From: Nanobdellota archaeon
GTDB lineage: Archaea > Nanobdellota > Nanobdellia > Parvarchaeales > Parvarchaeaceae
DNA: 22,181 nucleotides
Direction: 5' to 3'
Assembly: GCA_021818665.1 (NCBI GenBank)
Contig: JAKATQ010000013.1
Coordinates: 1-22,181 of the forward strand
The number at the start of each line of letters is the position of its first letter. Position 1 is the stretch's first letter. The notes under the pieces are model-generated. The model saw only the letters and a program-made list of their open reading frames with translations, was not told the origin of the DNA and ran no database searches. The position numbers were made by a program, and so were the translations under genes. Shown in pieces: positions 13,276 through 21,553 of the stretch.

Positions 13276-14193
13276 TCAGATAGCGTAGTCGGGGAGGGCG
13301 ACGTCTCTGACGTTAAGGGACAGGTTGTCGTTGAACTTGTTCGCCGCCGCTGTTACGTCGAGCTCGTACATGCTGAATGAGAGGTCGTTTAGTTTGTCAC
13401 CCATGTCTTTGAATCTGGAGAAATCCAGTAGTTTCTGTGCCGCCCTGTCAAAGAACGTAGCTTTGATGCTGGACAGACCGTCGTCGACAATGGCGGATAT
13501 GTACAGTATCTTGGACAGCGCCTTGTCTCCGTGGACGTCGCACGCGTCGATGACCTTTTTCTTGCAGATAGTGCATCTCACGATGAACGTAGTATTGGTG
13601 AATATGCGCATTAGGAAGCAGCGTATCCTATAAAGTTTCTGACCCTCCACTACATCGGAGATGCGGTCGAACGCCCTAGCTTGCGGCGCCCCACTCTCAG
13701 TCTTGACCGCTGCGGACTTTGTCACGCGTATCGCACTGCCCGTGCCAAGGTGCAGTTCCTGGTTGCCGGTAAGCCTGCTGTTCTTAGTATAGGCATTTAC
13801 GACGTGAAGCTCGTCCCCTTCAGACGCCTCTTTATCCAGGACCTCGACTTTCTTTGAGTCCCAAACAACGACCGGCATGATCCCGGTGCCGTCATCGATG
13901 ACTAGGTTCATTATGTTGGATTTAGTCCCTTTAAGGTTTATTTCCCTAACCTGGAACTTTCTCCTTATCTTGCCGATTATGTTAACGTGGTTGGTTTCCT
14001 GTTTCAGGTCCTTAATTTCGTACTTGCGCCTTATCGGCACAACGCCGGATTCCGTCGCCAGCATCCTTGCCGCGGCGTCCTCCGTAAGGCTCGGGAACTC
14101 CTCCACGCGCTTCTTTACCTTGTCCTCTATCTGCCGTCTGTCCCAGCCGGTCTTCTCCGATATCGCGTCCAACAGCCAACTCTCAATCTCCAC
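13276..14193 (-). CDS. Replication protein A, single-stranded DNA-binding protein
   Basis: 305 aa. Residues 1-50 form a helical domain resembling the N-terminus of archaeal RPA subunits. An OB fold spans about 68-158 (VNIIGKIRRKF, LVIDDGTGIMPVVVWD). A second part holds a probable zinc site, CTICKKKVIDACDVHG, with Cys207, Cys210, Cys218 and His221, followed by ILYISAIVDDGLSSIKATFFD (229-249), another OB-like core. It coats single-stranded DNA in replication and repair. The start codon is GTG, with GAGGG as SD inside the end of the upstream phosphohexomutase gene, which it overlaps by 11 nt; the two are therefore cotranscribed. The 3' end faces the small OB-fold gene. Confidence 0.88.
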   Translation of the reverse strand: MEIESWLLDAISEKTGWDRRQIEDKVKKRVEEFPSLTEDAAARMLATESGVVPIRRKYEIKDLKQETNHVNIIGKIRRKFQVREINLKGTKSNIMNLVIDDGTGIMPVVVWDSKKVEVLDKEASEGDELHVVNAYTKNSRLTGNQELHLGTGSAIRVTKSAAVKTESGAPQARAFDRISDVVEGQKLYRIRCFLMRIFTNTTFIVRCTICKKKVIDACDVHGDKALSKILYISAIVDDGLSSIKATFFDRAAQKLLDFSRFKDMGDKLNDLSFSMYELDVTAAANKFNDNLSLNVRDVALPDYAI

Positions 14194-15466
14194 AGGCAGC
14201 CCTCATCTTCTCCACGACGCCTCTCATCCGCCTAAAACCGGCTGGGTTATCCCCGTCGTAATAAGCCCTTATTATCGGCTCTGTGTTTGATTTCCTGAAA
14301 AGAACGAACCCGTCTTCGAACACGGCCTTTACGCCATCCAGTTCTATTTTGTCCTTGTAGCCTTTGAACATCGCAATTATCCTCTCCATCGCGGCCTCGC
14401 GCCCCGCATCGTCACTGAAATTGAGTGCGTCCGTCCCATAATAAACTTTTGGCAGGCCGTCGACGATGGCGCTGAGCCTTTTTCCGCTCTTGGCGAGCAG
14501 TTTAGCCATAAGCACCGTCGCCAGTATCCCGTCGCTGAAAGGATAATAATCTGCGAAATAGAAATGCGAAGATGTTTCCACCCCGAAATCGCTTTTGGCC
14601 TTCTTTAAAGCGTCCTCTATGTAAGGCCTGCCGACTTTAACGTAGACCACGTCTGCGTACCTTTCGAGGATGCGCGAACACGCGATGCTGGCGGTTACCT
14701 TCTTAAGTTTGAGGTGTTTTATGAAGACCATCGCGGTGACCATGGGATCTAAGAACCTGCCAAGGTCATCTACGAATACGACTCTGTCGCCGTCGGCGTC
14801 GAGCTGCGCACCGAAGTCCAGGCGGTTTTTCCTAACGCTGTGGGAAAGACCTGCGGAGTTCGCCTTCGAAGGCTCCGGCGTGCGTCCGTAAAAATCGCTG
14901 GTCGCTTTAGGCCTTATCGAACATACTTTCGCGCCTATCTTTTCCAATACGTGGGGGGTTATGTACGTAGTCGCGCCCCCCATCCCGTCGAATCCGACGT
15001 TGATCCCGGCGTTTCTTATGCCCCTGGTTATGTACTCTGTGTATTCATCGTCGTAATCGTGCGGTATCCTCCGGCCTGCACCCCTTACGAATGTCTTAGA
15101 CGCATAGTACGTCTTTATGCTCGCGGGCGTCAGCGTGGTGCCGTTAACGTACATTATGACGCCGGTGTATGCCGCCGGATTGTGCGATGCGGTTATGGAC
15201 ACGCCGCAGGCCTTTTCGTTGAACGAGGCGAAATTCGACACGGTTATGGGCCCGCACCCCAGCTCATAGACGTCCGAACCACTTTTCAAGATGCCGTTGA
15301 CGACGTCGTCCTTTATATTCACGCTGCCCACTCTCGTGTCGTAGTTCAGGAATGCGGGTCTGCCTTTCAGATAAGCGCCGAGTGCGCGCCCTATAAGAAA
15401 TGCGTTCTCTTCATTAAGCTCTTCCGGATATATCCCCCTTATATCGTAATCTTTGAAGATTCCCAT
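14183..15466 (-). CDS. Phosphomannomutase/phosphoglucomutase family protein
   Basis: 427 aa, slightly short for the family (about 450). The four functional loops are all present: phosphoserine loop TASHNP (92-97, Ser94), metal loop DADGDR (223-228), sugar loop ETSSH (297-301) and phosphate-binding loop FRKSNTEP (390-397). The N-terminal FKDYDIRGIYP is also typical. It interconverts hexose 1- and 6-phosphates, feeding nucleotide-sugar synthesis for glycans; mannose against glucose preference cannot be decided. It lies upstream of RPA in one operon, an association without obvious logic. GGTG lies about 4 nt before the ATG, and a weak TATA-like stretch is near 15491-15498. Confidence 0.92.
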   Translation of the reverse strand: MGIFKDYDIRGIYPEELNEENAFLIGRALGAYLKGRPAFLNYDTRVGSVNIKDDVVNGILKSGSDVYELGCGPITVSNFASFNEKACGVSITASHNPAAYTGVIMYVNGTTLTPASIKTYYASKTFVRGAGRRIPHDYDDEYTEYITRGIRNAGINVGFDGMGGATTYITPHVLEKIGAKVCSIRPKATSDFYGRTPEPSKANSAGLSHSVRKNRLDFGAQLDADGDRVVFVDDLGRFLDPMVTAMVFIKHLKLKKVTASIACSRILERYADVVYVKVGRPYIEDALKKAKSDFGVETSSHFYFADYYPFSDGILATVLMAKLLAKSGKRLSAIVDGLPKVYYGTDALNFSDDAGREAAMERIIAMFKGYKDKIELDGVKAVFEDGFVLFRKSNTEPIIRAYYDGDNPAGFRRMRGVVEKMRAACGD

Positions 15467-15522
15467 TTCACACCGAATGACTTTATTCTCTATAGTTATC
15501 TGCAGGATTTATATTTGATATC

Positions 15523-15530
15523 TATAAATA
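15523..15530 (+). promoter_or_regulatory. TATA box for the DUF5752-like gene
   Basis: TATAAATA, placing transcription start near 15552. This leaves a short leader containing GAGGTG (15556-15561), an SD 6 nt before the ATG at 15568. It makes the GTG at 15547 an unlikely start. Confidence 0.7.
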
Positions 15531-15567
15531 TAACGGAAAAATATAAGTGATACATGAGGTGTTTTGC

Positions 15568-15912
15568 ATGGACAGCATAATAAGAAACGTGGTAGAAGCA
15601 CGCGAAAGAGAAGCCAGGCAGCATGAAGAACCCAGACGCGACCATTCTTTGATCGCAGCGGGACCTGGAAAGGAATTTGTTTTCAGGCTTAGAAACGGCC
15701 ACGAAGTCGGCAGGGCGAGGACTCTCGCGGAGTTCGAAGCCAGACTGCGCAGCGTGCCGCTGGAATCCGTCGAATACCATTTTGTTGGCAGACACTTTAG
15801 CCCGTGGCTCAGAGACTTGAGAGAGGTCCATCTGGCGGAAGAACTTGAACGTCTAACGTCGAGAGGAGAGCAGCTCAGACAGGACATAATCCGGCTCGTA
15901 GTTAGCGCTTGA
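15568..15912 (+). CDS. DUF5752-like protein
   Basis: 114 aa from the ATG at 15568, set by the GAGGTG SD and TATA spacing. Residues 35-95 resemble the DUF5752 family: EFVFRLRNGHEVGRARTLAEF, a helix, then VEYHFVGRHFSPWLRDLREVHLAEEL, where the Tyr-His-Phe, Phe-x-x-Trp and Leu-Ala pattern recurs. Residues 1-25 and 95-114 are charged helices, so the protein is probably mostly helical and cytoplasmic. Family members are often found as additional domains or near metabolic enzymes, and no function is established. It is monocistronic as far as can be seen, between the divergent phosphohexomutase and the cytochrome bd operon. Assignment rests on pattern memory, so it is moderate. Confidence 0.6.
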   Translation: MDSIIRNVVEAREREARQHEEPRRDHSLIAAGPGKEFVFRLRNGHEVGRARTLAEFEARLRSVPLESVEYHFVGRHFSPWLRDLREVHLAEELERLTSRGEQLRQDIIRLVVSA

Positions 15913-15941
15913 GCGGTCTGACTTTTCAAGTCACGAATAGA

Positions 15942-15949
15942 GTTTAAAT
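15942..15949 (+). promoter_or_regulatory. TATA box of the 7-TM/cydAB operon
   Basis: GTTTAAAT is centred 26-27 nt before the ATG at 15972, again leaderless spacing. It is the only promoter-like site seen ahead of cydA and cydB. Confidence 0.7.
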
Positions 15950-15971
15950 CTTCCAGATTCATACCTAGTAT

Positions 15972-16652
15972 ATGCCGGATACGCAGGTCATAGTGGAGGT
16001 ATCGACTCTCGTAATTTTTGCATTTACCGCTATTTTAGCAGGGTATCTCACGAAGAACTACCTGCGCGGCCGCCGCAGAAGCACGCTATTTTGGAGCATA
16101 GGTCTTTGGCTTTTCGCGATAGGCGTGATACTTGAGACCGCGTTCGCATTCGGCGCGTACGACGCGCTGCTCATAGATGTCTATCTTTTTATCGTGGCTC
16201 TGCTCGTCAACAGCCTTGCCCTCGGCTCGATGGAGCTCCTCGGAAACAGCCGCCTGAAAACCTACTATTACGTCTTTTCTGCCGTGACCCTCACAGCCTT
16301 GGCGTTTTCGCTGGCCTTCACAAGTCCCGGCGACCTTCTTTTGAACTATGTAGTGGCCGTGCCGCTGCCGATGCTCACCACTATAACGTCTTCTTTTGTG
16401 ACTTTCCCGGCTGCGGTAATCCTGGTAGTGATAGCCGCAAAATCCTTTATGAAGACCAGGAGCAAAAAGATGCTCAGTATAATAGCCGGCGTGGTAGTCG
16501 TATCAATCGCCGGCAGTCTCTACATCGCTGCGTTTCCAGCGTTCCTTTATTACTCAGAATTCATCGGCATAGTCCTTCTATGGCTGGGATTTTTCGATTT
16601 CGGCGCACATAGACGTGCGGCGCCGGAGAAACTCGCGCACAGCAGGAGGTGA
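15972..16652 (+). CDS. Seven-helix membrane protein, unknown, coupled to cytochrome bd genes
   Basis: 226 aa with seven predicted membrane helices at about residues 5-27, 38-60, 65-90, 96-116, 130-158, 166-186 and 190-210. There are basic loops (LRGRRRS after helix 1, KTRSKK after helix 5) and a polar basic tail. No catalytic domain is attached, and no haem-ligand pattern was recognised. The gene shares a GTGA with the downstream frame and carries within its end the full SD AGGAGGTGA used by cydA, so the two are translationally linked. A role in assembly, regulation or quinone handling of the oxidase is plausible by context only. It starts leaderless from its own TATA box. Confidence 0.8.
   Translation: MPDTQVIVEVSTLVIFAFTAILAGYLTKNYLRGRRRSTLFWSIGLWLFAIGVILETAFAFGAYDALLIDVYLFIVALLVNSLALGSMELLGNSRLKTYYYVFSAVTLTALAFSLAFTSPGDLLLNYVVAVPLPMLTTITSSFVTFPAAVILVVIAAKSFMKTRSKKMLSIIAGVVVVSIAGSLYIAAFPAFLYYSEFIGIVLLWLGFFDFGAHRRAAPEKLAHSRR
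16644..16652 (+). promoter_or_regulatory. Strong Shine-Dalgarno site that sets the cydA start
   Basis: AGGAGGTGA, an extended match to the 16S anti-SD, ends 5 nt before the TTG at 16658. The in-frame GTG at 16649 lies inside this site and so is unlikely to be the start. Confidence 0.75.
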
Positions 16653-16657
16653 ACACC

Positions 16658-18097
16658 TTGCTACCGATACTGCTGGACAGGATAACGATGGGTCTGTCCC
16701 TGGCTGTTCACATCATACTGGCCTCTATAGGCATAGGGCTGCCGATAATAATGTCGATAATGGAGTTCATCGGCATAAGGCGCAAGGACCCCCACTATAC
16801 GCTTTTCGCCAGGAGGATGACGCCCGTGCTTATAATACTCTTCGCGATAGGGACCGCGTCCGGCACCATAGTCGCGCTGGAGCTCTTTCTCCTCTGGCCC
16901 ACTTTCATACAGCTAATGAGCCAGGTCGCGATACTGCCCCTATACGTAGAGGTCTTCGCGTTCTTCTCTGAAGCGATATTCCTCGGGATATACGCTTATT
17001 CTTGGAACAAGAAACTCGGCAAATACACCCACTGGCTGATGTCCGTCATAATATCCGCGGGGGCGATGGCGTCCGGCGTCCTCATAATAATGCTGAACTC
17101 TTTCATGAACACGCCTTCGGGCTTCAACATACCCAACTATCTGTCCACAGGAGTGCTGAGCGACATAAACCCGCTCGCGGCTTTCAGCACGGCGTCCATG
17201 CCTTTGACGGAGATCCACGCTCTTTCGGCGTCGGTGTTCGCTGCCGTCTTCGTGCTGCTCGGATACTTCGTCTGGCGCATGTCCAAGAGCAGCGGCGAGA
17301 GCAGGGAATACTACAAAAAAGCCGTAAAGGTCATGCTGGCCGTGGTTATGGTCGCCGTGGTGATACTGATAATCTCCGGGATACTGAACATGCAGATGCT
17401 CCTCCAGAACCAGCCGGAAAAATACGCCGCAATAGAAGGAAACTACGCCTCGCAGAGCAACGCACCCGAAATAATAGGGGGGATACCAGTCATGAACGCG
17501 AATGGTTCCTTTTATTTCGCATACTCGATAGCCATACCGGGCCTGCAGAGCTTGCTGGCCGGCGGCTCCACGGGGTACACCGTCCCCGGTCTGAGCGCGT
17601 ACAACCAGTCGACGTGGCCGCCGCTCATAGTCCATCCAATGTTCGATTTTATGTTCTTTATAGGAATCGGCATCGGCCTTTTCCTGCTCCTCATACTGGT
17701 TCTCCTGGCCCTTAAATGGAGGGCGGTGAAAACGTTTGTGTCAAAGCTCAGGAACGGATTGATAAAAGAGAAACTACAGTGGCTTTCCAGCGTAGACCCG
17801 CTTATGAACAGGAAATTCATCATCCTGATAATAATAGCCTCGATATTCGCCGTAATACTATTGGAGGACGGGTGGGTGATGTCGGAGCTGGCAAGACAAC
17901 CGTGGATAATATACAACGTAATGACAGTGGCCCAGGCAGGTAACCCATCGAATTCCATCCTGCCGGTGTTGGTGGCGCTGATAGCTTTCTACATCGTGAT
18001 ACTCCCGTTGACCGTCCTGATACTGAGAAAGTTTGCGCCGCACGATTCGCTCCAGAAGGACTTGGCGGAAATAGGCAGGAAAAAGAAGGGGTATTGA
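16658..18097 (+). CDS. cydA: Cytochrome bd quinol oxidase subunit I (CydA)
   Basis: 479 aa from a TTG start chosen for its strong SD. CydA holds the three haems of a terminal oxidase that takes electrons from quinol and reduces oxygen to water in the membrane. By comparison with E. coli, His18 matches the b595 ligand, His187 (LPLTEIHALS) and Met332 (HPMFDFMFF) match the b558 ligands, and Glu98, Glu105 and Glu403 match proton-channel and haem-site glutamates. QPEKYAAIE (about 252-260) is the quinol-loop motif, and GWVMSELARQPW (405-416) the conserved C-terminal block. The Q-loop is short, as in the cyanide-insensitive-oxidase subgroup. The gene is between the 7-TM protein (overlapping frame) and cydB (1 nt gap). 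Confidence 0.93.
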   Translation: MLPILLDRITMGLSLAVHIILASIGIGLPIIMSIMEFIGIRRKDPHYTLFARRMTPVLIILFAIGTASGTIVALELFLLWPTFIQLMSQVAILPLYVEVFAFFSEAIFLGIYAYSWNKKLGKYTHWLMSVIISAGAMASGVLIIMLNSFMNTPSGFNIPNYLSTGVLSDINPLAAFSTASMPLTEIHALSASVFAAVFVLLGYFVWRMSKSSGESREYYKKAVKVMLAVVMVAVVILIISGILNMQMLLQNQPEKYAAIEGNYASQSNAPEIIGGIPVMNANGSFYFAYSIAIPGLQSLLAGGSTGYTVPGLSAYNQSTWPPLIVHPMFDFMFFIGIGIGLFLLLILVLLALKWRAVKTFVSKLRNGLIKEKLQWLSSVDPLMNRKFIILIIIASIFAVILLEDGWVMSELARQPWIIYNVMTVAQAGNPSNSILPVLVALIAFYIVILPLTVLILRKFAPHDSLQKDLAEIGRKKKGY

Positions 18098-18098
18098 A

Positions 18099-19040
18099 AT
18101 GGACGCATCTTATTTCATAAATTATGCCATACTCGCCGCGTTCCTGTCTCTCTTTACGATAGAGGTAGGCGTCGCCACGACCGCGCTACTCTGGTGGGAC
18201 AAATACAAATCTAAGCTTAAACGCTACATCAACCCGATATGGGCGGTAAACGGCACGTTCGCGGTCTTCTACGTAGTAAATTTCGAAGTCACGTACCCGA
18301 CACTCCTGCCTACAGCCGCGCTTGTATACGTAGGGCCGGTACTGTTCGGAGCACTGTTTCTTATACTTAGGAACGCATTCATAGCGTACTCTGAAGTCAC
18401 CAAGGCATTGAGCAGAGAGAAATGGTGCATAACAATATACGCGATATCTACCCTAGTGATAGCGTTCGTAGCTATATCGGTACTGGCATCGGCCGTCAGC
18501 GGCACCGGCGTAGTCGGCGCCAGCACGCCTAGCCCGAGCATAGACCTATTTACACTATTTGTAAATCCTTTCAGTCTGCTCCTCTTTGCGGCTTTAACTG
18601 CGCTGTCACTTTTTATCGCCACGATATTCTTCGACATAAAGAGCCTGAGACGGCTGGCGCTAGCACCGCTCGCGCTAGCAGTAGCCATAGTCATCATAGA
18701 CCTTTACCTTTATGTCCCGTACATGTTCACCACCCTTTCTGCCGGGCTGCCGCTCCTGGCCATGGTGGTAGCGGTGTTTGCACTCTGCGTTTTCTCTTAT
18801 TATAGGGCCCACTGGTATGCAAAAGAGCTTGCTTTCCTCGGGACTTTCATGGGGACGGTCCTGTTCGGCGTCCTGCAGTACCCGTATCTTTTCGGCGGCA
18901 CGCAGGCTTTCACAGGTTTTCTCAACAATTCCTTGACGTCGCAGTACGCCGGCTGGGTAACTGTGATAGGAGGTACGTTCGTAGTCATAGCACTTTCTTA
19001 TTTTGTCTACATAAATTACTTCAAGTCCGATCAGGACTGA
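18099..19040 (+). CDS. cydB: Cytochrome bd quinol oxidase subunit II (CydB-like)
   Basis: 313 aa with about eight hydrophobic segments. Similarity to CydB is visible in the opening helix with its Glu (LFTIEVGVATTALLWW), the PIWAVNGTFAVFYVVNFEVTYP segment, the LFGALFLILRNAFIAY helix, and the C-terminal YPYLFGG followed by a final helix and a basic tail. CydB is the structural partner of CydA and helps oxygen access. The gene begins 1 nt after the cydA stop with GAAGGGG (18085-18091) as SD, so they form one unit. CydB evolves fast, so position strongly supports the call. It is followed by about 415 nt without a clear gene. Confidence 0.88.
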   Translation: MDASYFINYAILAAFLSLFTIEVGVATTALLWWDKYKSKLKRYINPIWAVNGTFAVFYVVNFEVTYPTLLPTAALVYVGPVLFGALFLILRNAFIAYSEVTKALSREKWCITIYAISTLVIAFVAISVLASAVSGTGVVGASTPSPSIDLFTLFVNPFSLLLFAALTALSLFIATIFFDIKSLRRLALAPLALAVAIVIIDLYLYVPYMFTTLSAGLPLLAMVVAVFALCVFSYYRAHWYAKELAFLGTFMGTVLFGVLQYPYLFGGTQAFTGFLNNSLTSQYAGWVTVIGGTFVVIALSYFVYINYFKSDQD

Positions 19041-19456
19041 AGCACACAAGACAGTTGCCGTCATGGTTTTACGCCTGTACGCCCGTGCATGACTCCTCTA
19101 AATAAAGATGATTCTTACTAAGCCCCGTCTTTTCAAAGCTCTTTGGTTTTAGCCAAATAATGGCTTATCATAAAGAAGCGCTTCCAGTCTTGTCTCGTTC
19201 GGCACACTTCTCAATCTTAGCGAACTATATTTCTGGAGGCGGTAATCTTTCGCCATGGATGACTATCTTGTCGTAAGGATCGCTCAAATTTTATCCCAAA
19301 TCGACCCCCTTTTAGCGACATTAGACTCCATGTCGTTATAGTAAGCGAGATCAGAATAAAGAATTGTGCGCGCGCATATTATGGCTGTTAGGGCCTCGCC
19401 GCGCATCGACATGGCGGAATCCACGGCGATATTCAAGAATTATAAACGGACCTGCT
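19041..19456. other. Intergenic region between convergent cydB and mrp
   Basis: The longest gene-free stretch in the window, about 415 nt. It should hold the terminators of both operons. Short overlapping hairpins are possible at about 19141-19165: TTTGG pairs with CCAAA, and AGCCA with TGGCT. Two small plus-strand frames exist: 38 codons from ATG 19160, and 28 codons from ATG 19255, whose product (MDDYLVVRIAQILSQIDPLL at its start) is amphipathic but has an SD-like GGAGG too far away. A TATA-like CTAAATAAAG near 19097 could start a small RNA. No tRNA features, C/D box pairs or known RNA folds were found. Confidence 0.5.
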
Positions 19457-20503
19457 CTAAGGCTTGTAGGCTATGGCGTTTATAACGCCGTTTAACTCCG
19501 TGAACGACTCCTTTGACAGGGTGCCCTCCAGATTCGACGACAATCCCTGTTTTAATGGTAGTTTAGCTAATATTGGTATCTTAGATATCCTCCTGCTCGG
19601 CTCGCCGGCTAAGTCTATCCGTCCACCGCAGTGGTCGCACACCATATAACTCATATTCTCGATTATGCCTATGAGTGGCACCTTGAGAGTCTCTGCCATC
19701 AGCATGGTCTTTGCGCCGACAGTCTGCGACAGAGTCTGCGGAGTAGTCACGAGCACGATCTTATCTACGGGTATCGACTGGAAAACCGTCAACGGGCCGT
19801 CGCTCGTCCCGGGCGGCAGGTCCAAGAACAGCACGTCGAGGCTCCCCCAGTCGGTATCACTGTACATCTGCTTTATCGCGCTCGATACGAGCGGCCCCCT
19901 CCATATGAGAGCTTCCGCGTTCGTCAGCATGTCCACGGAGATTATCTTTACTCCTTTGTAATCGAGAGGCGCTATCTTGCCCTTTTCGCTGGCAGCCGCC
20001 CTATAGTTTGTCCGCAGTATTGTCTGTATAGACGGGCCGGAAATGTCGCAGTCTAGGATGCCCGTCCTGTATCCGAGTCGGTTAGCCACAAGCGCAAGCA
20101 GCGCGACGACGCTGCTCTTCCCAACCCCACCCTTTGCAGAGTAGACGGCTATGATATTCGAGATGCTTTTCTTGTCGTATCTTTCTATCGGCGTCGGCAG
20201 CTTCTGGTTGTTCCCGTAAATCGCTTTCTTTACGCTTTCTAGCTCTTCTTTTGTCATGTAATCGAAGTCTATGTTTATATCGCCGTAGTTCTCGCCTGCA
20301 AGAGCTTTCTTTATGTCGGATTCTATCGTAGCCGATAGCGGGCACCCCGGGACCGTGAGTTTTATGCTTATATTCAATGCGTCGCCGCGTTTTTCTACGG
20401 AGTCTATCATCCTCAGCTTGACGATGCTTATTCCGATCTCGGGGTCCTTAACATTATCAAGCAGGGAATATATCCGGTCTAGTTCCTTCTTTTCAATGCT
20501 CAT
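19457..20503 (-). CDS. mrp: Mrp/NBP35-family Fe-S carrier ATPase with DUF59 domain
   Basis: 348 aa. Residues 1-90 are a DUF59/MIP18 domain (DNVKDPEIGISIV, and VPGCPL with Cys54). Residues 115-348 are the Mrp P-loop ATPase: YSAKGGVGKSS (121-131) is the deviant Walker A with two lysines, DCDISGPSIQ (151-160) follows, and DLPPGTSDGPL (228-238) is switch II. VCDHCGG gives Cys289 and Cys292, the pair that bridges a 4Fe-4S cluster across the dimer. Such proteins carry Fe-S clusters to target enzymes, downstream of SUF. The gene overlaps radA by 4 nt (ATGA), so the two are translationally coupled, an unusual partner for an Fe-S factor. Confidence 0.95.
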   Translation of the reverse strand: MSIEKKELDRIYSLLDNVKDPEIGISIVKLRMIDSVEKRGDALNISIKLTVPGCPLSATIESDIKKALAGENYGDINIDFDYMTKEELESVKKAIYGNNQKLPTPIERYDKKSISNIIAVYSAKGGVGKSSVVALLALVANRLGYRTGILDCDISGPSIQTILRTNYRAAASEKGKIAPLDYKGVKIISVDMLTNAEALIWRGPLVSSAIKQMYSDTDWGSLDVLFLDLPPGTSDGPLTVFQSIPVDKIVLVTTPQTLSQTVGAKTMLMAETLKVPLIGIIENMSYMVCDHCGGRIDLAGEPSRRISKIPILAKLPLKQGLSSNLEGTLSKESFTELNGVINAIAYKP

Positions 20504-21525
20504 TTTTTCTTGCCTTCTTCTTCGGCATCGGATATGCCGTTGGCGTCTATCTGGAAGGTAGCCTCACCCTCCGGAAGACTCGGCGAATCCACAAGCCTGG
20601 CGACTCGCAGGCCCTTCTTCCCCTTCCTCAAATAGATCCTGTAAGTAGCTACATGGCCGATTATGTGGCCGCCGACCGGCGCGGTAGGGTCCCCGAACAT
20701 CATGTCGGGCCTCGCCATCACCTGGTTAGTTATGTAAATCGCGAGATTGTACCTGTCTGCGAGTCTCTGCAGTTTGTGCAGGAGAACGTTGACCTTCTGC
20801 TGCCTGTCTGCGAGTGTGCCCCGGCCGACGTACTCGGCCCTGAAAAGCGCCATCATGCTGTCAACGACGACCAGCTTTATCTTGGAGTCTTTGTTCACGA
20901 GATCCGGTATCTTGTCGACAAGCAGTATCTGGTGGTCAGCAGAATAAGCGCGGCCTATCCTTATGTTTTGGAGGGTCTCCTTGGGATCTACGCCCTTTAT
21001 CGCGGCGATCTGCTCTATCCTCGCAGGCCTGAACGTGCCTTCTGTGTCTATCCATATCGCGTGCCCCTCGAGCCCGCCCTTTTCTTTTGGAAGCTGTACG
21101 TTGACAGCGAGCTGGAAAGCAAGCTGGCTTTTACCGGAACCGAACTCGCCGTAGCATTCGGTTATGGACTGCGTTTCTACGCCGCCCCCTAAGAGTATAT
21201 CAAAAGCCTGGCTCCCGGTTGAGATCCTCTGCACGGCCTTTCTCTTGTCCTCGAATTCGAGGCCGGAAAGGAAGTTCATCTTCGCAGCTTCTCTGGCCTG
21301 TGTTATTATCTTCTTAGCGGTGGGCTCGCCTATCTCGCAGAGCTCTGCAACTTCGAGCGCGTTGGCCGTAGCCAAAGAGATTATATCCATATAGCCTGCG
21401 TTCTTTAGCTTTGAGGCTATAGTGGCTCCTACACCTTCTAGATCCTTTATATCGATTTCTTCAGGTTCTAAATTCATTATTTCCGCGGTTTCCTCATCTT
21501 TAGACTTTGGCTCTTTTACTGTCAT
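20500..21525 (-). CDS. radA: DNA repair and recombination protein RadA
   Basis: 341 aa, the archaeal RecA/Rad51 homologue that forms filaments on single-stranded DNA and drives strand exchange. Residues 24-85 are the helix-hairpin-helix N-terminal domain (IDIKDLEGVGATIASKLKNA). Walker A is GEFGSGKS (126-133), with Ser where most RadA have Thr, and Walker B is LVVVDS (218-223). The RAEYVGRGTLADRQQ block (229-243), ITNQV (265-269) and DPTAPVGGHIIGH (279-291) match L1/L2 and neighbouring regions. The tail is Lys-rich. A TATA element about 32 nt before the ATG predicts a leader of only a few bases, without SD. It is first in an operon with mrp. Confidence 0.97.
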   Translation of the reverse strand: MTVKEPKSKDEETAEIMNLEPEEIDIKDLEGVGATIASKLKNAGYMDIISLATANALEVAELCEIGEPTAKKIITQAREAAKMNFLSGLEFEDKRKAVQRISTGSQAFDILLGGGVETQSITECYGEFGSGKSQLAFQLAVNVQLPKEKGGLEGHAIWIDTEGTFRPARIEQIAAIKGVDPKETLQNIRIGRAYSADHQILLVDKIPDLVNKDSKIKLVVVDSMMALFRAEYVGRGTLADRQQKVNVLLHKLQRLADRYNLAIYITNQVMARPDMMFGDPTAPVGGHIIGHVATYRIYLRKGKKGLRVARLVDSPSLPEGEATFQIDANGISDAEEEGKKK

Positions 21526-21553
21526 ATTATCGGTAGTTTTTACGTTGTCTTAG

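Noticed and set aside
14840..15550. 236-codon plus-strand frame opposite the phosphohexomutase
   Set aside because: Antisense shadow: Arg/Tyr/Val-rich, no motif, while the minus strand has all four mutase loops.
16940..17715. Long frames on both strands within cydA
   Set aside because: Arg/His/Gly-rich shadows of a strongly biased membrane-protein gene.
19041..19456. tRNA or C/D box RNA in the gap
   Set aside because: No T-loop consensus, acceptor pairing or C/D box pair was found on either strand.
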